Shown here: positions 26,001-34,800 of the stretch, piece by piece
How the letters are laid out: every line of letters begins with the position of its first letter
Numbering within the stretch: position 1 is the first letter of the stretch
DNA from: Nymphaea colorata
Lineage: Eukaryota > Streptophyta > Magnoliopsida > Nymphaeales > Nymphaeaceae
Direction: 5' to 3'
Assembly: GCF_008831285.2 (NCBI RefSeq)
Contig: NW_022204507.1
Span: forward strand, 1,738,001-1,802,000
Length of the DNA stretch: 64,000 bases
Program-made: the position numbers and the translations under genes
The notes under the pieces: model-generated
The model's input: the letters and a program-made list of their open reading frames with translations, nothing else
Database searches by the model: none
What the model was told of the DNA's origin: nothing

Positions 26001-27983
26001 TGGGTTAGCTATGATTCTTTATCACTTGATTTTCAATTATTCATAGCAAAAGTTGGCAAGGAGGAAGAACCTACTTCATTTGATCAAGCATCAAAATCAC
26101 ATCATTGGAGAAAGGCTATGAAAGAAGAAATGGATGCTTTGCATGAATGTGGAACATGGGAGATCGTTCCGAGACCACACGAAAAGAACGTAGAGGGCTC
26201 CAAATGGGTATACAAAATTAAATACAAACCTGACGGCAGCATAGAAAGACACAAAGCAAGGTTAGTAGCAAAAGGGTTTACACAACAATATGGAGAAGAT
26301 TATGATGAGACATTCAGCCCTGTGATCAAAATGAGAACAATTCGCGTGATTATATCATTGGTAGTTGAATATGGATGGAGACTACATCAAATGGACGTGA
26401 AAAATGTTTTTCTTCATGGTGATTTAAGGGAGGAAGTATATATGGAACAACCTCCAGGATACACGAAAGGAGACTCTCATGCATGGGTTTGCAAACTAAG
26501 AAAATCTATTTATGGACTTAAACAGGCCTCACGTTCGTGGTTTGACAGTTTCTCTTGCAAGATTCAAGAATGTGGTTTTCGGAGATGTCCTCTAGATCAC
26601 TCTCTTTTCATTTATCGAAAGGAAAACATATTTACTTTACTTCTTATATATGTTGATGATATTGTTATCACAGGCAATTCAGAAAAACACATAGAAGAAG
26701 CTAAAGTTTTGATGATGCAAAACTTCAAAATGAAAGAGCTTGGTGATTTACGATTCTTTCTTGGAGTGGAGATTGATAGACACAATAATCGCCTCACATT
26801 GACACAACAGAAATACACGTTGGATCTGCTGAAAAAGTCAGGTATGTCTGATTGTAAGCCTGTTGGAACTCCTAGTGTTCTAAATCAAAGACTAAGTGCT
26901 CAAGATGGGGAGTTATATAAAGATCCTACGCAATATCGAAGTATTGTTGGGACACTTCAATATCTTACATTTACTAGACTAGATATTATATATGTTGTGA
27001 ATCAAGTATCTCAATTTATGCATGCACCTACAGATACTCACATGGATGCTGTCAAAAGAATATTAAGATATCTTAAAGGGACAGCAGGAGATGGCTTAGT
27101 TTATGGTAAGAGTGAAAATATAACTACTGGACATCAACTTATGACATTCACAGATGCAGATTGGGCTGGAGATCCCGATCAAAGAAAGTCCATTTCTGGT
27201 TTTTGTATTTTCATTGGACGTAATCTTGTGTCCTGGAGTTGTCGAAAGCAAAAGACAGTAGCAAGATCCAGCACTGAAGCTGAATACAGATGCATGGCTG
27301 CAGGTACTGCTGAAGTTACATGGGTTAGACATTTGCTAGAAGACATTGGAGAAAAGATTAAAACATCAATGTTAATGTGCGATAATCAAAGCGCTATTAA
27401 CATTGCCTTTAATCCCGTACAACATGGTCGAACAAAGCACATTGAGATTAATCAACACTTTGTTAGACAAAAGGTGGAAGACAAGGAGATTCAACCTATT
27501 TATGTTCGTACAGATGAACAAGTTGCAGACTTATTTACAAAAGGATTAACAAAGGAACGATTCTGGTTTCTAAAAGGCAAGTTGTACATGGTGCAAAACC
27601 ATGCACAACTTGAGGGAGGGTGTTAAAATATAAATCCTTCACCAGCACGTTGAAGAGGAGTCTCTTAGGATTCCACCTCCTTGTAGAATGTGTTAAGATA
27701 TTTAATGTCCTTGTAACATGTGAAGAGTCTCCTAGGATTCTATGTTGTAGTTAATATCCTTGTTATATGGGAAGTCTCCTAGGATTCTATGTTGTAGTTA
27801 ATATCCTTGTAATATGTGAAGTCTCTTAGGTTTCTATGATGTAATTAATGTCCTTGGAGCTTGTGAAATCTCCTAGGATTCTACGATTGGAGACTCTTAG
27901 AATTCTAGAAATGAGATTATAAATAGAGGCCGTGCAAACCATTTTGGCTACGGCTTCTTCTCCTCAGTTTCTTCTTGTTTTCA

Positions 27984-28019
<36 letters not shown>

Positions 28020-31000
28020 ATCTCTATCTTCCTGCGTGAGTGCTGTTTTCTGGTTACAGATATTGGTGCTAGATTTCTATCACTGCAGTTAGGAGCAGAG
28101 GCTTATGTTTTGTGAAGCCCTGATTCTTGGAGACCTGATCAGCCTGAAGAGTATGAAGAATACATCAACAATCTCACAAGTTTTGGGTTGTGGCTACGAT
28201 GGCAGTTCTTTCTCTACTGGGCAAAGAAGGCTATTGAGAGCTATGTCGTTTGGAGGGTGCTGCTCTTGGCCGATTTGGCCAAGAGCAGAGCCATCTCAGT
28301 GGGGATAGAGGATGAATTCGAGAGATTGGGTAATGGACATTGGTGGTTAGGCGTCAAACCAGAAGGGGAAAGACGTCGATTGCAGTTTCTAGGATCAAGC
28401 TGGGCACCTCCTAAGCACAAGCCCCAACTGGAGACCAGACAGCAATTGATCGACCAGATATTGAGGCAATTAGAAGAACATGAGCAGAATTGGCTGAAAG
28501 AAGAATGCGGCAATGACCTTGACCAACAGTACTGCAGGCATGGAGAAGGAGTTGAGGAAGAGGATGCGCAAAATTTAACAGGCATGGAGAAGACAAACCA
28601 GGGAGTTGCCGACCATGGAGTTGCTACCACAGGGCAAGAGGAGTTGGGTTCTAGCAAGAAGAAACAGATACGAAAGGGATTGGCGTTAGATCATTCCTTC
28701 ATTCCTATTAGGAGGTGCAAACGTGACATCAAAGAGAGGTGCGGGAAGTCAGTAAGGCAGCCTAAGAAACCCCTGTGGAGTAGAGTCATGGATGCAACAA
28801 AAGAGTATGTATGTCTTTGGCAATGGTGAAGCCTTGAATTTTAGGTACGCTTCTTCATTTTCCTTCAATCCTGATGGAGTTCTTTACAAGCTAGTGCAAC
28901 CGCTGTTAAACCAGATTTGGCCTTTCGGAATGGGAGATGAAGGAGGCAATTGGCTGGAAAGAGAGATTAGGATAATTCCATGGGGACGCTGGGAGTTTGG
29001 GTTGCCGGAGAATAGGCAGCGTCACATATCGTCATGAATGTTCTAAATCCTATCTTGAACCCTTTATCTCCATTCTTCCATGGTGAGGGTTATCAAGTCA
29101 ACATTCCCATGGTGTCCCTGATGTACCCCGAGTGGATGTGGATGTGGAAGCTGCACATGAAATTTGTCCAACAAGGACAGAGTCCCTTCGCCTGCCATAA
29201 CAGTAGAGGAACCATCTGCGAGAGAAACTCGTTCCCTTTCCGAAGATAACTTATATTCATGAAATAATTTTGGGTTACCTGTCATGTGGTGAGTGGCACC
29301 ACTATCCACAATCCATTCCCCCACAGAAGAGTTACCTGTATCGCCAATAACTGCAAGAGCATGATTAGCCTTTGTCTCATCTGGTGTCTCGGCATGGTTG
29401 ACATCAATCCGACCCAAGTAGGCCCTCGGTTCACGATTCTGGTCAGCAGAAATGGAGACTTTTTCTCACTGGATTTGGGCACCTCAGACACATGCATCTT
29501 CCCAATAGAAGACCTCCCTTTGTTTCCCTTTTTCTCTGGATGAAGATCCCAATAATAATCCACGGTATGACCAGTTTTCTTGCAGTGAGTGCATCTGCGA
29601 AGAGATCTGGTCGGGCCTCCAGGACCACGACTCACAAGAGCGGATCTCTCATGATAGGGCACGAGATCCCTCTTGCCCTCATTTGTGACCAGCCTTCTCT
29701 GTTCTTCTGCTTCAACACAGGAGTACACATCTTCAATACTGGGCACCTCTTCTGAATTCAGAATCTGGCTTCTAACACCTTCAAACTCATCATTTAAACC
29801 AGCTAGAAAGAGAACACCCTATTTTCCCATACCTGAGCTACATAAAGTGCCTGATCTTGGGGACAATGCCAAGGAATATCAGAATGATAGTCAAGCTCTT
29901 CCCACTTGGCCTTCAAAGCCCCGTAGTAATCTGCAACAGAAGAGTTCCCTTGTCGAAGGCCATAGACAGTCTTCACTATTTGGTAAGTACGAATTGCCGT
30001 TTTCTTTTGGCCATACATTTGCTCTAAGACTACCCACATGTCTCTGGCAGTCTTCTTCCGAAGGATAAGGGGCTGAATATCGGCGGAGACGGAGTTGACA
30101 ATCCAAGTTTTCACTTATATCCTCAAGAAACCAAGTGTCCCATACACCACTTGTCTTTGCCGGTTCAGGGTTCCTTCCATCGATATAGGCAATCCGACCG
30201 CGGGCAGCAATCCCCATAGTCATAGTAGCCGACCACGAGAAATAGTTCTCTTTTGTAAGGCGAAGAGTAATGACCTGAGCGGGAACATTCTCAGTTTTAA
30301 AGACCCCGATTTCAGATTGATTGGTGTTAACGGTAGAGGAAGAAGAAGCTGCCATAATCTCAGGCCAGTCCGACAAAGGGCACGGGCGGCGGTAAAACAC
30401 GGACGGAATCGGCGACAACAGGGAGTACCAGCGGAAGCAGAGAGCAAGGGCGACGTCAAGGGAGCAAGTCGCGACAGCAAGGGCGACGTCAGGGAGCAAG
30501 TCACGGCAGCAAGGACGACGTCAGGGAGAAGGTCGACGGCGGCGGAGCAAGGGGGACGGCGGGTGGAGAAAACACCACTGCGGCGGCGGTGATGGCGCAC
30601 AGGGCGACGGCGATGGCTCACAGGGCGACGCAGCCGGTTGGAAACGGCGGCGGCGGAGATGGCGGCGACAGTGATGACGACGGCAGTGGTGGTAGTAGCA
30701 GCAGCAATGGTGGGTGGAGAAAACACCACGATCACCAAAAACGTCCCAACCTCGTTGGCTCTGATACCATGTAGAAACACGAACACAGAGAAAGAGAAAA
30801 CGAGGAACACGATGTGACATGGAAAAACCCTCAACAAGAGGAAAAAAGACCACGGATGAGGAGGAGCTGGTGCCCACTAGCAACCGTGCCCACTAGCAAC
30901 CAGACTCTCTCTTAAGATTTCATTCACCTTAAAGATTAGGGTTACAATGATATAAGTATGCTCTAATTAGGACATACTGGATCGGGTCCAGACCTGGACC

Positions 31001-31794
31001 CGTACACCAATATCCGTCAACAACCGACAACTATAAACAAGGTATATCTGAGACCAAAGAATTTCTTCAAGCACTTTGTCACAAAAGATCTTGGTCTCTT
31101 TGTCACAAAAGACCAAACTACATTTTAGACTCATTGCATGAAACTGGCATGTTGGGGGCAAAACCTGCCACCATTCCCATAAAAATCCTCGATTGCACCT
31201 ACATGATGAGGAGTCAGAACCTGTAGAAGCCAAGATGTATAGATCCTTAATTGGAAAACTTCTTAATGTGACAGTTACAAGACCAGATATTAGTTTTGCA
31301 GTGGGAAAGCTGAGTCAATTTATGGAGAAACCAAGGAAGATTCATTGGAAAGCTGCATTGATGATACTCAAATACTTAAAGTCCTCTCCTGGTAAAGGAC
31401 TACTATTCAAGAAAGGGAAAACCTTAGATGTCCAAGTCTATAGTGATGCAGACTATGCAGGATCTGTTGAAGATAGAAAATCTACTATTGGATTTTGTGT
31501 TTTTGTAGGAGGGAATCTTATATCCTGGAGGAGCAAGAAACAAAATGTGGACTCACGATCTAGTGCTGAGTCAGAATATAAGGCAATGGCCCAAACGACA
31601 GCAGAATTAACATGGGTTACATCCATGCTTGAAAGCCTTGACATTCCAGTTCAACTACCTATGACAATGTTTTGTGATAACAGGGCAGCCACCTATATTG
31701 CAAACTATGTCACATGGGTACGGGTACGGGTGCCGGTACTGGTACGGGTACGGACCATTTTCAAAAAACTTGGGTACGGGCTGTACACACACAG

Positions 31795-31842
<48 letters not shown>

Positions 31843-34800
31843 CAAAAAATTGCAAACAGAATAACATATTCAGTATTCACACATATATATCAAAAAATTG
31901 GATACAATGGTAAAAGATAATTTATTCTAACGACACAACCACACAAATTTATTTTGATATTCAAGAAAAAATAAAATTGCATGCCATTCAGCCAAGCTTC
32001 AACAGAGTGTTGACCCATTCAGCCATTCGGTAGCATGTAAAACCATAGAACATCATAAGAAGAAAAATAAAAAGTAGCATATGTATAAGTAGGCTGGTAG
32101 CGATACACAAGAAGAACAATAAATCAATCAATCAAAGTAACCAAACACACGGTCTGACACGATATTGCAACAATCAAACAATTACAAAGGAAAAAAAAAG
32201 GTAGATGAAGAGGATGTCCAAAAAAAGCCATTGTGCAGTCGTGCTTGCACTGAAACTGAGACAAGAGAAAAAAATTGACTGCAAAACTACTTATTTTTAT
32301 ACACAATCACATTGACTACTTGTTAGAATATCTCTTCTTCTATTGACGATGAAACCCTCTCGGGTAGAGAAAGGGCGAGCCAGAGGGAGAGGTGATGGGT
32401 TTTCAGGCGATGGGTTTTCTGCACATTGTCTCCGTCGCCAGTCGTCACCGGTCGTCGCCGTCGCCGGTCACAGTCGGTGGATCCGATGAAAATGAAAACA
32501 AAAAATGAAAAAAACAAAGTCACAGTCACCTCCTGTCGCCGCCGCTGTCGTCGCCTGCGTTCGCCGCCCCTGCCGTCGCCTGTGTTCGCCGCTGCTTCGT
32601 CGCTTGAGAGAGACGAGGGGTAACAGTCGTAAGAGGTAAGACGCAAGGGTTTCGACGCTTTACGTTTTTTTTTTTATGTCAAAATGATTTTTAACATTAA
32701 AATGAAATAAACGTTAGAAAAAAAATGGACAAAATTGGACCCGGTCAATGTTGACCGTGTCCAATTTTGGACGGATATGGCCTCCGGTACGTTGACCGTA
32801 CCCGGTACGATCAATGCGTACTGGAGCCGTACCCAGGCCCGTACCGGTACCGGTACCGGTGTCGTACCGGTACCGGTAGGGTACGCCTCCATAAGAGGCG
32901 TACCCATGTTACATAGATTGCAAATAACCCAGTTTTTTACGAACGAACTAAACACATTGAAGTAGACTGCCATTACATTCGTGATTTAGTTCAAGGAGGA
33001 GCGATTTCTACAACTTGCGTGGTCTCTGAAGAACAAACTGCTGATATCTTTACTAAAGCTCTTGCAATTAGTGAATTTTCAAAGTGTCGTAACAAGCTGA
33101 GCATGGTAGATATCTATTAAGGCTGGGCGTCGGGCCGGGCCGTCGCCGGGCCGGCCCAACCCGGCCCGGTACGGGCCGGGAAAATCTCGGCCCGGGCCGG
33201 ACCCGGGCCCGACAGCCAGGCCCGATAACCAAACCGGGCCGGGCCTGGGCGGGAAGGGCGGCCCAACGGCGGCCCGGCCGGCCCGACTCCCGCCCTCGGG
33301 CGGTCGGGCGGCCTCCGCCCTGAGCCCTTGGCTCGCTCTCCATCTCCCTCTGCTCGTCTCCCTTTCCCTTCCGTCTCCCTCTCCCTTTGCTCCTTCTCCC
33401 TTCCGTCTCCCTCTCCCTATGCTCCCTTCCGTCTCCTTCTCCCTCTGCTCCCTCTCCCTTCCGTCTCCCTCCCGTCTCCCTCTCCCTTCCGTCTCCCTCT
33501 CCCTCTCCCTTCCGTCTCCCTCTCCCTCTGCTCCTTCTCCCTACCGTCTCCCTCTCCCTCTACCTCCCTCTCCCTCTCCCTCTCCCTCTGCTCCCTCTCC
33601 CGTTTCCCTCTCCCTCTCCGCCTCCGTCCACCACAGCCCCGCTCGCTCCCCTCCCTCTCCGCCTCCGTCTCCCTCTCCCTCTCCGCCTCCGTCTCCCTCT
33701 CCCTCTCCCTCTCCGCCTCCGTCCACCGCAGCCCCTCCTTCTCCCCTCCCTCTCCGCCTCCGTCCACCGCAGCCCCTCCTTCTCCCCTCCCTCTCCGCCT
33801 CCGTCCACCGCAGCCCCGCAGCTCCCCTCCCTCTCCGCCGCGATGGCCGGCCGTTCGGCAGGCGAGCGGTGGAGGGCCTGGACGAGACGCTCGACCGCTC
33901 GGGCGGTCGAGCGCGGGTCGGATCCACCAAACGGGCCGGGCCGGGCCTGATTTCTGTGGCCCGGGCCCGGTACCCGGCCCAGCCCGGCAATATATCGGGC
34001 CGGGCTCGGGCCCGGGTTTCAGGCCCGGCGGGCCAACCCGGGCCGGGTTTTAGAGGGCCGGGCCGGCCCGGCCCGATACCCACCCCTGATATCTATGCTC
34101 AAGCTTGAGGGGAGTGTTGACGTTGAGGTAGTTTTTATAATATTAAAGAACTTGACAGTTCTTTAATTATTTACAATAACTTTTTGGTTTACATTGTAAT
34201 TCTGTTTTGTACCCTAATTCTCCCTTAAGTAAGGGTTAGGGTAAGTGATCAATAAGATTTTAGGACGTGTTTTCTTGTCTCTCTTTCTCTCACGACAACA
34301 ATGTATTATACACATAGGCATGCAGGAATGTTGAGCAGTGGCATTCTTGTGATTTCTTGTCACATAGAGAAAATTAAATTATGACAGGAGATTGGGACAT
34401 GCCTAATTTGTTGAGGCTGCCAACCTCCTGCTGCTGGAGCCCTTTCTCAAATACTGGTTCATCTTCATCCTTATGGCAGTGGTACTTGCTGGTTTTTCTC
34501 GATCAAATAATGCCATGTGATAGAGCTAGGCAACTTTAATAAAGGGAGCATCGCTTTTATGACCCTTTAATTTGGATTGGCATAGCTTTTATAACTTCTG
34601 TTTTGACCTTGCATTGATTTTCTATTTTATGTGCTATTAATACACCGTGCTGGTCAAATATTAATGATGACTCTGGCATGTATTTTGTGTGTGTATTTCT
34701 TGGTTGACTGTTTGCATGATGTTCCTGAGAAATATCTCCTGTGAAATGTCCTGAAATAATTTTTTGTTAAGAATATGCTTGGGTAAAACATCGCTGGTCC

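Larger units (their letters stand above)
22604..28087 (+). mobile_element. Complete Ty1/copia retrotransposon A, young
   Basis: LTRs at 22609-23088 and 27621-28082, a perfect 5-bp target duplication CTGCA (22604-22608 and 28083-28087), a primer site tggtatcagagc (23089-23100), gag, protease, integrase, reverse transcriptase and RNase H in the copia order, and a polypurine tract ttgagggaggg just before the 3' LTR. By eye the LTRs differ by two substitutions plus the length of a CT tract, so the insertion is recent. It sits inside the unfamiliar LTR element. Confidence 0.96.
22303..29140 (+). mobile_element. Unfamiliar LTR element with an unrecognised ORF, split by copia element A
   Basis: Begins with a 218-base LTR-like segment and a primer-site-like sequence, followed directly by a reading frame (22541 on) that resumes after the inserted copia element at 28088. 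No gag zinc knuckle, protease, reverse transcriptase or integrase was seen in the 1.1 kb left. No 3' LTR was found; the right limit is set by the antisense copia fragment. It could be a non-autonomous LTR element that captured or evolved its own protein, or the 5' part of a larger element. Confidence 0.55.
29150..31019 (-). mobile_element. Antisense Ty1/copia fragment E (LTR, leader, gag, protease)
   Basis: Minus strand, 5' to 3': LTR 31019-30770; primer site 30769-30756 (complement of tggctctgatacca); a 400-base GC-rich leader; gag from about 30355; protease; then truncation near 29150. The missing 3' half and second LTR mean it was deleted after insertion. Its LTR cuts into the reverse transcriptase of copia D. 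Confidence 0.85.
31020..34300 (+). mobile_element. Ty1/copia D, 3' half, split by two hAT-like elements
   Basis: Starts inside the reverse transcriptase (ETKEFLQ) and keeps RNase H, a short C-terminal end, a purine tract (ttgaggggag) and a 3' LTR (34115-34300). RNase H is interrupted at 31705-32916, and the C-terminus at 33118-34088. The C-terminal sequence NKLSMVDIY is close to NKLSMINIYAPACGGV of copia C (50866-57505), so these are related elements. Confidence 0.85.

Noticed and set aside
33328-34108. Long Ser/Pro-rich and Arg/Glu/Gly-rich open frames on both strands
   Set aside because: They cover the CTCCCT core of the GC-rich hAT-like element. Open frames in several phases and both strands come from the repeat, with no start context or homology.
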